Positions 27,026 to 35,468 are shown, counted from the stretch's first letter. The stretch: 39,237 nt of DNA from Clostridium sp. N3C (GCF_900095445.1 NZ_FMJL01000033.1:1-39237); one strand, 5' to 3'. The notes: generated by a model from the sequence alone, not told the origin. Numbers and translations: made by a program.

Positions 27026-28153
27026 ATGAAAAAATTAGTATTATTAATAGTTCTAATGACTTTTTTAATGGCATGTGGATGTGGAACAGAAACTCCAACA
27101 TCTTCACCAAATTCAAAATCACCTCAGCATAGCATCAATGGAGATCAAGGAAGTAATAAAGAGCAAGTAATTAATGAAAAACAAGAAATTAATATAAGCG
27201 AGCAAAATGTACATTCATTTAAAGATGCTTATCCTATAGGAGTACTACCAAAAAACGAAAAGGTTTTCTTACAAATAACTGAAGATACTGACAATAAAAT
27301 ATTAATCACAGATGCTAATGGAGAAAAAGTCATCAAGGAAATACCTGCTACCAAAAACAAGGATATATACAGTGCAGCGGTTACTGATAAATGGATTGTA
27401 TACGCTGAGGCATCAAATGATTTGATTAAATGGGATTGGGCTATATATGCCATAGATACTGAGTCTGAAAAAAAAGTTCAAGTAGATATGTGGAAATTAG
27501 ACGAATCATCAACGGCATTCGATGTGCCAACAATGATTGGACCTAAAATTTCTGCCTCTAACCAACAAGTTGCTTGGTCAACCTTTGAAGCAGATTCCAA
27601 GAATGCTGTAAAGGCAATTGTAAAAATGTATGATCTTAAAAATAATAGTTATAAAATCATTGATGAAATAGATGCCAAAGAAGGGGAGTTTGGACATCCT
27701 TCTATTAGCGGTGAGTGGATAGTATATGACAAAGGGAAAATAGATACTGAAAAGCAAGGACGTTTTGGAAGTATTTTTCTAGTAAATACTAAAGACAATA
27801 GCAAAAAGATGCTTGAAGAAGGTATGAATGTGGTTGCTCCAGCCATTAACTATCCCTATATAGTATGGGGTTCCGGTAGATCAACAATAAAAATATATGA
27901 TGATAAAAAGCAAACAACTAAGATAGTTGTTCAAAATAATGGAACTGAATATTGGAACTTCACCATAAATGATAAATATGTTGCCTGGTATTCAACTAAG
28001 GATTCACTTGATGTGTATTCAATTAAAGAGAATAAAATTATATCTTTAATTGATACTGGGGTAACTAATGGTGGCAAATTATCAAACAATTTATTATGGT
28101 GGTATAAACTTGGCGAAGGAACCACCCAATGGTTAGAACTTGACCTAGAATAA
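27026..28153 (+). CDS. Lipoprotein with beta-propeller-like repeats
   Basis: 375 residues. The N-terminus is a lipoprotein signal with lipobox FLMAC (cysteine at 17), then a Ser/Asn/Gln-rich linker to about residue 60. The body contains repeated strands of the kind ISGEWIVYDKGK, DKWIVYAEASND, NYPYIVWGSG and NDKYVAWYSTKD, each followed by a polar turn, which is the look of a TolB-like six-bladed propeller. No catalytic motif was found. RBS AGGAG. It starts 76 nt after the C39 peptidase gene on the same strand, so a joint surface function is plausible but unproven. Confidence 0.75.
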   Translation: MKKLVLLIVLMTFLMACGCGTETPTSSPNSKSPQHSINGDQGSNKEQVINEKQEINISEQNVHSFKDAYPIGVLPKNEKVFLQITEDTDNKILITDANGEKVIKEIPATKNKDIYSAAVTDKWIVYAEASNDLIKWDWAIYAIDTESEKKVQVDMWKLDESSTAFDVPTMIGPKISASNQQVAWSTFEADSKNAVKAIVKMYDLKNNSYKIIDEIDAKEGEFGHPSISGEWIVYDKGKIDTEKQGRFGSIFLVNTKDNSKKMLEEGMNVVAPAINYPYIVWGSGRSTIKIYDDKKQTTKIVVQNNGTEYWNFTINDKYVAWYSTKDSLDVYSIKENKIISLIDTGVTNGGKLSNNLLWWYKLGEGTTQWLELDLE

Positions 28154-28185
28154 CATAAGATACTAACGACACTAAAGTAGAATCT

Positions 28186-28232
28186 GTAGGAAGTTACGTG
28201 TAAATTCAACGTAAACTACCTACATTTTTTTA
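28186..28232 (+). terminator. Terminator of the lipoprotein gene
   Basis: GTAGGAAGTTACGT / ACGTAAACTACCTAC imperfect stem with T7 tail, 33 nt after the stop codon. Confidence 0.75.
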
Positions 28233-28302
28233 ATAGGAAATGATAGCACTGTAGATCTAATAAATACTTTCTGCTCCAACCATTCTAATTCTATATAAAG
28301 AT

Positions 28303-28908
28303 CTAGAAGCTTCTAGCCAACTGCTGCGCATCATCAATAGCATTTTGAATAATTGATTCCATATCATTGCCTATAACATCAAGTCCCTCTGCAGCTATAG
28401 TTGTAAAATCTGTTATGCCAAAGAAACCAAAGATAGTTCTTAAATATCTATCTCCCATTTCATAAGCAGCAGCAGGTCCCTGTCCGTACACTCCACCCCT
28501 AGCAACGATATGAAGGCATTTCTTATTATTACAAAGGCCTACCGGACCATTATCAGTATACTTGAAGGTTATTCCAGTAACAGATATATAATCTATATAA
28601 GCCTTTAATATAGCTGGAATACTCAAGTTCCAGAAAGGTGATGCAACCACATATTTATCTGCCTCTACAAACTGATAGGCATATTTGAGGATTCTGTGAT
28701 CTCTCTTTTCCTCTGGATTTGTAGAAAATAAATCTTTTAAATCTTCCTCTTGTAAGAAATTTATATCTTCCTTGTACAAATCTAAGGTGATAATTTCATC
28801 CTTAGGATTATTCTTTTTATAAGCTTCTATAAATTTTTCAGAAATCCTATAAGTTCTTGATTGAGAATCACTTTTTGCATCTGCTTTAATATATAGCACC
28901 TTGCTCAT
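28303..28908 (-). CDS. azoR: FMN-dependent NADH:quinone oxidoreductase / azoreductase
   Basis: 201 residues, the standard length of AzoR (AcpD) flavoproteins. The flavodoxin-like fold is shown by VLYIKADAKSDSQSRTYRISEKF (FMN phosphate loop), the VASPFWNLSIPAILKAYID signature, and VARGGVYGQGPAA near the flavin ring. It reduces quinones and azo compounds by two-electron transfer from NADH, usually as protection from electrophiles. Start ATG 28908 follows GAGGGGAG. Monocistronic; the intergenic stretch on its right contains no other recognisable gene. Confidence 0.92.
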   Translation of the reverse strand: MSKVLYIKADAKSDSQSRTYRISEKFIEAYKKNNPKDEIITLDLYKEDINFLQEEDLKDLFSTNPEEKRDHRILKYAYQFVEADKYVVASPFWNLSIPAILKAYIDYISVTGITFKYTDNGPVGLCNNKKCLHIVARGGVYGQGPAAAYEMGDRYLRTIFGFFGITDFTTIAAEGLDVIGNDMESIIQNAIDDAQQLARSF

Positions 28909-29067
28909 GGAAATCTCCCCTCTGCTTGTTCTTTTATACCATTTCGGATTTTTTGTCTTCTATACTAAAACTCAATTATATTATTAGCTTATTTTTCAAG
29001 TATATGCTTTTTATTTACTTTTGTAGAAAGAAGAGAGGAAATATAATATGCGCAAATATTTCCCCAT

Positions 29068-30093
29068 TTATATAGATCTAGAAACTACTCTCCTATTAAT
29101 CTCCATAACCAATTCATTTATTCTTTTATAGTCTGGATTATCTGGCAAAACACAATTTTCCTTAGCATACTCAAAATTTTTCTCATACTTATCTACCATT
29201 TCAAATATTTCTTCATAACTATACTTTCCATTTCTAATGTCTAAAAGCAGTTGTCTATCCTTTTCCCTATATGTATTTATTCCCTTACCTTCTAAGATCT
29301 CTGCACCCATTATTAAAAGCCTTATAAGATGCATAGCGTGCTTTAATAGATGCAGACTATCCTTCTTTTTATTTCTGTGATTTAACTTTGAATAATCCTT
29401 TAATACCTGATTCATCTCTCCATACATATTCTTTAAATCCCTTAGAGGATAATGATTTAAATTTATATCTATAAAGATTTCCTCATCATAATCCTCTTTA
29501 TGGGACTTATCAATATATAATCTTAGCTGATCCCTTGTAATAGGCTTATACCTATCAACAAAGGTCATCATTTGCTTTTCTATACTACATAATATATGTC
29601 TTTCCTTTTCCTTCTGGGGATAATTATCTCTAGCTAAAGCATTCTCCAACCTTCTTAATTGTTGAATTGCATAACCTCCAAAGGAAGCATAAACTCGTTT
29701 GGATAAAAATAAATCGCCATTATTTCTTAACATACGACCTTCCTCTGTTATTACGAACAAATGCTCCTCCTTAGTGCCTAAGATTTCTAAGGTATTAGGA
29801 TTTGCATTAACAAGTAGCTTTACAATCTGGGCCAAGGGATAAATAGTCACATCTAATTCAAGGTTTTCAACGGGTTTCTCACTGCAATCCATAGTTAAGA
29901 TCTCTTCTGGGGAGTTTAAATATATTCCCCGAAGATCAAAATCACTAACGTGATCCTCTGTATCTATATTGGTACCATAGGCATGGCTTCCCCCAGTGGT
30001 TAATAAAATTAGTCTATTTTTTAATCTTTCATCCTGCCGTAAAAAATCATACTCCCCACTGTTTATTTTTCCCTTCATTTGCTTCACATTCAT
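29068..30093 (-). CDS. Predicted nucleotidyltransferase (COG3541/YcgL type)
   Basis: 341 residues of the DNA polymerase beta-like nucleotidyltransferase superfamily. The active-site signature is present: TGGSHAYGTNIDTEDHVSD (GS followed by the DFD metal pair in SDFDLRGIY), then ELDVTIYPLAQIV with a third acidic residue. The helical C-terminal half includes the YPQKEKERHIL and KKDSLHLLKHAMHLIRLL stretches seen in COG3541 proteins, whose targets (RNA or protein) are mostly unknown. RBS GGGAAGG. It is in no clear operon; the gap to the next gene on its strand (30282) is 188 nt. Confidence 0.85.
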   Translation of the reverse strand: MNVKQMKGKINSGEYDFLRQDERLKNRLILLTTGGSHAYGTNIDTEDHVSDFDLRGIYLNSPEEILTMDCSEKPVENLELDVTIYPLAQIVKLLVNANPNTLEILGTKEEHLFVITEEGRMLRNNGDLFLSKRVYASFGGYAIQQLRRLENALARDNYPQKEKERHILCSIEKQMMTFVDRYKPITRDQLRLYIDKSHKEDYDEEIFIDINLNHYPLRDLKNMYGEMNQVLKDYSKLNHRNKKKDSLHLLKHAMHLIRLLIMGAEILEGKGINTYREKDRQLLLDIRNGKYSYEEIFEMVDKYEKNFEYAKENCVLPDNPDYKRINELVMEINRRVVSRSI

Positions 30094-30281
30094 ATTTTTC
30101 GCCTTCCCTTAAACCTTATTAGAAGTTATCTTTATTCTTATCAGAAATATTCTCTACTACTTTCACAAAAATATCACATAAAATTATTAATAATATAAAC
30201 TAGTATATTATCATAAAAATATCATATACAAAAGCTTTATATCTCACCTTTATATTTTACAACAAAGCAACATAGGGAAAG

Positions 30282-30572
30282 TTATCTATCGCTTCCATCA
30301 CTTTCTTCAGACTGATTGTTTTGCTCTGAAGCAGCCATTTGGCTAACTAACTCACAGTCCTGTAATATAGCTTCAATTCTCTTTTTGTATCTTTGCTTGT
30401 TAATCCATTCTATAAACCCTTCATCTTCCAAAAGATTCTCTAGGAACATATCTACAATTTCCTCTTCACTATACTGAGAGTACTTAGAATAATAATTTAA
30501 TATAGTTAGGGTCTTATCAGATATTTCCCAAGTAACTTTTTTCTTAGTTGTTTTAGGCTTTATAAACTTCAT
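30282..30572 (-). CDS. Hypothetical protein, 96 aa
   Basis: Basic N-terminus (MKFIKPKTTKKKVTWEI) followed by helices (KTLTILNYYSKYSQYSEEEIVDMFLENLL) and a polar Ser/Glu/Asp tail. The strand-helix-helix order of the first 60 residues recalls ribbon-helix-helix DNA-binding proteins, but no diagnostic motif is present, so I leave it unassigned. RBS AAAGGAG lies 10 nt before ATG, which supports a real gene. It may be co-transcribed with the nucleotidyltransferase gene 188 nt downstream; no terminator is visible between them. Confidence 0.65.
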   Translation of the reverse strand: MKFIKPKTTKKKVTWEISDKTLTILNYYSKYSQYSEEEIVDMFLENLLEDEGFIEWINKQRYKKRIEAILQDCELVSQMAASEQNNQSEESDGSDR

Positions 30573-31059
30573 AACACTGCAACTCCTTTGTTGTTAAAGA
30601 TATTCCACTTCAAATTCCTACCCAATCTATTGATAAAATTCCTTACACCTGGTCCAAATATATTGAGAAGTGGTATCTACATAATAGCACAAAATCTCCT
30701 ATAAAATCCAGAAAAAATACACAAAATTTCACTATAAATATTCATAGTATATAACAGATATATTATCCAAATAAACTCATAATAATTCACCTATAACTTT
30801 ATGTATTGTTTTAAAAGCATTTTTAAGATTATCAATGAGAAAATATATGAGATTTTATACGATAGTTATAAAAAATTGCAAATAAAAAAATGGAGATAAA
30901 ATACCTCATTCCATATTATTACATATAATACACAATATTAATATCAATCTTTCCTTTTAGCTTAATAAAGCAATAGGTATGTCTTAGTATAAAAATCTTT
31001 CTTATCTACAGATCTTTTTTTCTTTTGTAAACTTTTCTTCTTCCCTTTGCTCTTATACA
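30573..31059. other. AT-rich intergenic region, no gene seen
   Basis: About 490 nt, very AT-rich. I see no open frame with a ribosome binding site, no tRNA, and no convincing terminator or conserved RNA fold. It presumably contains the promoter of the 96-aa gene and the 3' end of the 87-aa gene's transcript. Confidence 0.5.
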
Positions 31060-31323
31060 CTATATTTTAAACAAGATCCACTTACAGGTCATCAGCTCAT
31101 ATTTTAATTCATAAATCCTCTCCACTCCATTTATTATTCCTTGGCATCTATATACTAGCATGGGATTGCCTGCAAGCTTTTCTCTATCTACTTGAAGTAT
31201 TCTATCAACCTTCACTACCGTTTCACTTTCTTCTTCATTGGTTATTCTGAACCTAACCGGTCGCGGTGTTCCTTCCTTAGTAAACCACGCTACAACATCT
31301 ATAGGTTTTGCTAATACTTTCAA
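31060..31323 (-). CDS. Small conserved-type hypothetical behind an SOS box
   Basis: 87 residues. The start is TTG 31323, chosen because AGGAGGG lies 6 nt upstream. The sequence alternates beta strands (PIDVVAWFTKEG, RPVRFRIT, ETVVKVDRILQV, PMLVYRCQGIING, ERIYELKYEL), suggesting a small all-beta or beta-barrel domain. I cannot name the family. A LexA-type site lies 63-74 nt upstream, so it is probably induced by DNA damage. No polymerase or other SOS gene adjoins it here, and it stands alone. Confidence 0.7.
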   Translation of the reverse strand: MKVLAKPIDVVAWFTKEGTPRPVRFRITNEEESETVVKVDRILQVDREKLAGNPMLVYRCQGIINGVERIYELKYELMTCKWILFKI

Positions 31324-31385
31324 GCTAATCCCTCCTATACATACTTAAAAACTTGTAGTTTTAACAATAATGATATAAATTTCTA

Positions 31386-31397
31386 GAACATCTGTTC
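31386..31397 (-). promoter_or_regulatory. LexA/DinR-type SOS box
   Basis: GAACATCTGTTC with a further G on one side (GAAC-N4-GTTCG). It matches the Gram-positive LexA consensus CGAAC-N4-GTTCG at nine of ten defined positions. It lies upstream of the 87-aa gene; on the other strand it faces the Uma2 remnant. Confidence 0.6.
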
Positions 31398-31571
31398 GAT
31401 ATAATTATATAATATCTCTTTTCTATTTTTCAAGGGGGATAGCATATTTTTCTTTCATTCCTTAGATATCTTAATATTTTTAAGGAAATAATAATATCCA
31501 TTCTAAATGGCCTTATATGCCCTCTATTTTGTTACAATAGAAAAAGAATAATAAATATTTGAGATGTTAAA

Positions 31572-31775
31572 ATGTACACTAGAAAAGAACATTACCTAAC
31601 ACTTAATGAATATGATTTAGTTGAGCGTACTTATGACTGTAAAACAGAATATGCTGATGGAGAGATATGAGTAACATCTGACATTTCAATTAAACATAAT
31701 CAAATTACAGTATCTATCCTGCCTAAGTTTTTAAATTATCTTGAAGATAGAATATGTAAGTTCAGTATTTCCTGA
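31572..31775 (+). pseudogene. Uma2-family (DUF820) nuclease remnant
   Basis: ATG 31572 starts a frame reading like the N-terminus of Uma2 endonuclease-fold proteins (HYLTLNEYDLVER, KTEYADGEI). An in-frame TGA at 31668-31670 interrupts it, and the same frame resumes with the matching next segment (VTSDISIKHNQITVSI, FLNYLEDRICKF) until TGA 31773-31775. The full family is about 190 residues, so about two thirds are missing. The catalytic core (later Asp/Glu-x-Lys) is absent. Dead relic of a mobile or genome-multiplied family. Confidence 0.65.
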
Positions 31776-31821
31776 GCTTAAGATCAGTTTAAAAAATATA
31801 TTTAAATAATAAAATCCATAT

Positions 31822-31864
31822 AAAAATCTGCAGTCATGTCAAGTGGCATAACCGCAGATTTTTA
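31822..31864 (-). terminator. Terminator of the SDR gene 31869-32615
   Basis: AAAAATCTGC / GCAGATTTTT with additional imperfect pairs inside; T-rich tail on the minus strand, directly after the stop codon. Confidence 0.8.
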
Positions 31865-31868
31865 AAAA

Positions 31869-32615
31869 TTAAATATCTATTCCGCCATCTACTCTAATAA
31901 CTTGTCCATCTATAAAGGATGACTCATCTGAAGCCAAGAATAATGCTACTGAAGCTATATCCTCCGGCTTTCCTGCTCTTTTTAATGGTGAGCCTTGAAT
32001 TAAGTGACCTCCTACTTCTTCAAGAGTTCCTAAGCTAGCAACCATTGCAGTATCAATTAGTCCTGGTGCTATTGCATTTACACGTATTTCTGGACCAAGC
32101 TCCCAAGCCATTGATTTTGTTAAGCCATTAAGTGCATGTTTTGAGGTTATGTAAGTAGCCATTCCGTGATGTGCATGGAATCCTGCAACAGAAGAAGTAT
32201 TAATGATTACACCCTTTCCTTTTTCCTTCATTATTGGTGCTACAAGCTGAGTTAAATATAAGGCTGATGTTAAATTAACATTAAATACTTTATTCCATTC
32301 CTCTAAAGATACCTGTTGTAATGGTGTAATACTAAGGGCTCCTGCATTGTTAAATAAAATATCTACAGTTCCATAAGCTTCTAGGGTTTTATCAACTAGA
32401 ACTCGTACACTTTCTACATTAGAAGTATCTACTATTACATACATAGCTTCAAAGCCTTCAGATTTAATTTGCTTTACTACTTCCTTTGCTCTTTCTTCAT
32501 TTCTTCCAGTTACAACTACCTTCGCACCTTCACGAGCGAATGCTATAGCTGTAGCTCTTCCCATTCCTGATGTAGAACCTGTTACAATTGCCACTTTTCC
32601 TTCTAATCTTTTCAT
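31869..32615 (-). CDS. SDR-family oxidoreductase (FabG/glucose dehydrogenase-like)
   Basis: 248 residues. Classical SDR: VTGSTSGMGRATA cofactor loop (residues 11-23), VTGRNEERAKE with an arginine that favours NADP, NNAGALSITPL, catalytic serine in NTSSVAGFH, and Y-x3-K in YITSKHALNGL. C-terminal SSFIDGQVIRVDGGID is the usual ending of FabG and glucose-1-dehydrogenase relatives. It is not next to fatty-acid genes, so FabG itself is unlikely; the substrate is unknown. RBS AGGGAGG. A possible CcpA site overlaps its promoter region. Confidence 0.88.
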   Translation of the reverse strand: MKRLEGKVAIVTGSTSGMGRATAIAFAREGAKVVVTGRNEERAKEVVKQIKSEGFEAMYVIVDTSNVESVRVLVDKTLEAYGTVDILFNNAGALSITPLQQVSLEEWNKVFNVNLTSALYLTQLVAPIMKEKGKGVIINTSSVAGFHAHHGMATYITSKHALNGLTKSMAWELGPEIRVNAIAPGLIDTAMVASLGTLEEVGGHLIQGSPLKRAGKPEDIASVALFLASDESSFIDGQVIRVDGGIDI

Positions 32616-32683
32616 ACAGCTGCCTCCCTACATTCAATAATACAGTAATACTTTTATTAATCTTGTTATTATTTTAACATATC

Positions 32684-32699
32684 ATTATAACGTTTACAA
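32684..32699 (-). promoter_or_regulatory. Possible catabolite-responsive element (cre)
   Basis: Minus strand TTGTAAACGTTATAAT fits WTGNNARCGNWWWCAW at all positions but one (A for the conserved C). It overlaps a weak -35 (TTGTAA), 17 bp before TAAAAT, about 70 nt upstream of the SDR start. Confidence 0.4.
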
Positions 32700-32805
32700 T
32701 TAAAAGCGTATTAATATTTATAATATTTTAAATTTTCAAATAATTGTAGCTTTACTATTAAAATAAACTTCTCTCCAGCCATACTGGAAATAAGCTTAAC
32801 TTCTA

Positions 32806-33921
32806 CTATTTAACCCTTCTTCCAGTAATAAAATCATTTCTGGTCATAGCAGAAATTTTTACTACATCTCCAGTATGGGGAGCATGTATGTAGGTATTAT
32901 TTCCTGCATAAATTCCCACATGAGTAGGATTGCCCTTTTTCCCAAAAAGCACTAAGTCTCCCACCTGTAATTCTTCTCTTGAAATCGGAACTCCAATCTT
33001 TATTTGATCCCAGGTTGTTCTTCCTATTTCAATACCAAAATGGCCATATACATACTGGGTAAATCCAGAACAATCAAAACCAGTATCCGCACTTATACCA
33101 CCCCATTTATAGGGAGTACCTAAAAACTTAAAGGCATAAATAAGAACTTCATTATTTGAATCTGTATTACCACCCCTAGAAACAGAAGCTTCCCCTGTAT
33201 CTTGTAAGCTTTGCCTATTCATTTCCTCTATCTTAGCAAGAGTTTCATTTACAAGCATCTGAGCTTCAGTAATCCTTGACGCATAAACTCTTCGTTTTGC
33301 TTCCAACTCTTCTATAACTTTCTTTTGCTCCTCAATGACCTTATTAATTTTCTCTAATCTCTTTTCATCAGACTTTTTTAAGTCCAATAAATAACTTTTT
33401 GTTTTAGCTAACTTAGCAGAAATCTTATTTAACTTGTCCGCTTTTTCCTGTAAACCATCTATAATCTCCTTATCATAGTCTGATATTCTTTTCATGGAAT
33501 CAATTTTATTAATAAGATCGTCAAAATTTTCAACCCTTAGAATTAAGGATAAATACTGATTGAGGCCATTCTTATATAAACTAGATAATCTTTTATCCCT
33601 TAAGTTTTTTCCCTCTTCAATCTCTTGTTCTAATTTCTTAATCTCTCCTTCTGTAGCATAAATTTGGCTTTCTGTTTTCTCAATCCTCTCTTTATTCTTC
33701 TCTATTTTCATCATTAATTCTTCAATTTGTGCATCGTATTCTTGTATCTTTATTTCTAGTGCCTCTTTTTCTGTTTCTATACTGTTATAGATTGCTTGAT
33801 TGTCCTGTAACTGCTTTTGCTGCTTTTGAAGCTGCTCTGTTAAAGGTTCTGCATAAAAGGTAGTACCTTGCAACAAAAGGGCGCTGATAATAAGAGTTAT
33901 ATACTTCTTTTTTACATACAT
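32806..33921 (-). CDS. Secreted NlpC/P60 peptidoglycan hydrolase with coiled coil
   Basis: 371 residues. Signal peptide (YITLIISALLLQGTTFYA, cleavage near residue 24) followed by about 210 residues of coiled coil (long Glu/Lys/Leu heptads from LTEQLQKQQKQL to LAKIEEMNRQ), then a Ser/Gly linker and a C-terminal NlpC/P60 domain: catalytic Cys in DTGFDCSGFTQY, His in NPTHVGIYAG, third residue His in YIHAPHTGD. This is the PcsB/CwlO-type architecture, in which the coiled coil meets the FtsEX complex that switches on the D,L-endopeptidase. RBS GGAGAGG. The gene stands alone. Family role is known; FtsEX control is inferred from architecture. Confidence 0.9.
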   Translation of the reverse strand: MYVKKKYITLIISALLLQGTTFYAEPLTEQLQKQQKQLQDNQAIYNSIETEKEALEIKIQEYDAQIEELMMKIEKNKERIEKTESQIYATEGEIKKLEQEIEEGKNLRDKRLSSLYKNGLNQYLSLILRVENFDDLINKIDSMKRISDYDKEIIDGLQEKADKLNKISAKLAKTKSYLLDLKKSDEKRLEKINKVIEEQKKVIEELEAKRRVYASRITEAQMLVNETLAKIEEMNRQSLQDTGEASVSRGGNTDSNNEVLIYAFKFLGTPYKWGGISADTGFDCSGFTQYVYGHFGIEIGRTTWDQIKIGVPISREELQVGDLVLFGKKGNPTHVGIYAGNNTYIHAPHTGDVVKISAMTRNDFITGRRVK

Positions 33922-34176
33922 TTTAACCTCTCCTTTATCATATATGTTTTATATGCATAAAGGCTTTAACTACAATTCTTATAAATTTATCCACATATAT
34001 AACTCCCTTCTCAAAACTCATTCTAAATTTACTTTCTAGGTATATGTTATGGTATGTAAAATTATTACATTTCAAATTTAAGGGCCTTTCTCTCAAATAT
34101 GACCAAGGTCTATAAGAACTAGCTTCTGCCTTATTGCATATTATGAAATTGATAACACAAATGGGAGGAATAACCT

Positions 34177-34533
34177 ATGTATATGTACACCATTAAATAT
34201 ACTGTAGAACCTGGGGATACCCTTAATGGTATTGCAAAAAAATTCGATTTAAAATCCTACAAACAGCTTCTTCCTATAAATCGTCAAATTACAGATCCTA
34301 ACCATATATTGCCAGGCCAAGTAATTAATGTGCTTAAAATCACACCTTTAATTACTTATTTTGTCAAACCCGGTGATACTTTAGGCACTATAATTTATAA
34401 CTATAATTTAGACCATATAAATTTATATGGTAAGGCCATTACTATGGATGAGATCCTAGCCTATAATCCTAACATTGTAGATCCTAATTTAATATATCCT
34501 GGAATGATCTTGTATTTGCCTGAATTTCTATAA
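34177..34533 (+). CDS. Double LysM protein
   Basis: 118 residues with two LysM repeats and almost nothing else: YTVEPGDTLNGIAKKF ending in DPNHILPGQVINV (residues 6-52), and YFVKPGDTLGTIIYNY ending in DPNLIYPGMILYLP (62-116). LysM modules bind N-acetylglucosamine in peptidoglycan or chitin. There is no signal peptide, as in many spore-associated LysM proteins, so it may act on the spore cortex/coat or leave by lysis. RBS GGGAGG. It is the first of a set of very small genes on this strand and is followed by a strong terminator. Confidence 0.85.
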   Translation: MYMYTIKYTVEPGDTLNGIAKKFDLKSYKQLLPINRQITDPNHILPGQVINVLKITPLITYFVKPGDTLGTIIYNYNLDHINLYGKAITMDEILAYNPNIVDPNLIYPGMILYLPEFL

Positions 34534-34534
34534 G

Positions 34535-34580
34535 AAAAAGCCTAGCTTTTTAAGATGAAACCAAAAAGCTAGGCTTTTTT
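34535..34580 (+). terminator. Terminator of the LysM gene
   Basis: AAAAAGCCTAGCTTTTT / AAAAAGCTAGGCTTTTT, a 17-bp perfect stem with an 11-nt loop and T6 end; strong in both directions. Confidence 0.9.
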
Positions 34581-34698
34581 ATATAAACTTAAATCCTTCT
34601 TTCCTTCGCATATTTAATATTAAGGCAATAGTCCTTCAGTATTTTAAATCTATAATTATCAAAGACTCTTTTGCTAATAAAAGAAAGGAGGATTTTAC

Positions 34699-34869
34699 AT
34701 GGAAGATTTAATAAAGGCTGTAGCAAACGTTGGTTTTCCTATCGCCGTTGCCGCCTATCTACTTATTAGGATAGAAGGTAAGATTGATAAGTTAACCACT
34801 TCTATTAATCAGCTTGCAACGATACTTTCTGTAAAGCTAAATGGAAATGAAAATAAGAATCCTATTTAA
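34699..34869 (+). CDS. YvrJ-family small protein
   Basis: 56 residues. Start ATG sits behind GAAAGGAGG (the exact first base is 34699 or 34700 by my count). The sequence is one N-terminal hydrophobic helix (LIKAVANVGFPIAVAAYLLI) followed by RIEGKIDKLTTSINQLA, a short amphipathic helix. This is the YvrJ pattern: a tiny single-pass membrane protein found with DUF1659 and DUF2922 genes in clostridia and bacilli, function unknown. It heads the trio of small genes here; the gap to the next is about 105 nt. Confidence 0.8.
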   Translation: MEDLIKAVANVGFPIAVAAYLLIRIEGKIDKLTTSINQLATILSVKLNGNENKNPI

Positions 34870-34973
34870 CAGTAAACATGAAGATTAAATAATAAATTTT
34901 TGTTTTTTCCAAAAACATCCTGAGAAATGCATATTTAATATCGTAAGCAAAAGTTAATAAAGGAGGTGGCAAG

Positions 34974-35192
34974 ATGGCAGTAGCAAATAAAAATTCAACT
35001 AAATTAGCTTTAGTTTTAGTTACTGGCTCTAAGGAAGGAAAAGCTACTACAAAGACTATGACCCTTTCAAAAATCAAACCTTCCGCTGAGGACGACAAGA
35101 TCTTTGCAACCGCTAAGGCAATAGAATCCTTACTTAGGTATCCTGTATCCAGCATTGAAAAGAACGATAACTATTCATTGACAGATATGTAG
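34974..35192 (+). CDS. DUF1659 family protein
   Basis: 72 residues. N-terminus AVANKNSTKLALVLVTG, strand GKATTKTMTLSKIKPSAEDD, then a helix IFATAKAIESLLRYPV and ending YSLTDM. The strand-strand-helix order and the TLSKIKPSA segment match DUF1659, a Firmicute-specific family of unknown function. RBS AAAGGAGGTGG. Together with YvrJ and DUF2922 it makes the typical three-gene set; the next gene begins 38 nt downstream. Confidence 0.8.
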   Translation: MAVANKNSTKLALVLVTGSKEGKATTKTMTLSKIKPSAEDDKIFATAKAIESLLRYPVSSIEKNDNYSLTDM

Positions 35193-35230
35193 CCTAAGTA
35201 AAATCCCCCATTAAGAAAGGAGGTTATCTC

Positions 35231-35449
35231 ATGGAGTATTCACTACAACTCACCTTTGTAAATGTAAGTGGAGATAAGGTAAACTTCACTATCTCAAACA
35301 TTAAACCAGATGTGACAGAGGCTGAAGTTAACGCAGCTATGGATGCTATCATAGCTCAAAATATATTCTACTCAGAAGGTGGAGATTTAAAGGATAAATA
35401 TAGTGCTCAATTAATCCAAAGACAGGTTACAAAGTGGAGTTTAGCATAG
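35231..35449 (+). CDS. DUF2922 family protein
   Basis: 72 residues: YSLQLTFVNVSGDKVNFTI, then ISNIKPDVTEAEVNAAMDAIIAQNIF and a polar C-terminus with LIQRQVT. This fits DUF2922, which shares the strand-strand-helix plan with DUF1659 (both have the NIKP/KIKP element before the helix), so the two adjacent genes look like an ancient duplication. RBS AAAGGAGG. Last gene of the trio, followed by a hairpin. Function unknown. Confidence 0.8.
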   Translation: MEYSLQLTFVNVSGDKVNFTISNIKPDVTEAEVNAAMDAIIAQNIFYSEGGDLKDKYSAQLIQRQVTKWSLA

Positions 35450-35468
35450 TTTAAAGGTTCAAATAAAA

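Noticed and set aside
34608..34941. Repeated GCATATTTAATAT at 34608-34620 and 34929-34941 as sigma-K/sigma-E -10 elements.
   Set aside because: It matches the sporulation -10 consensus only partly and no correctly spaced -35 was found; a 13-nt AT-rich repeat can arise by chance.
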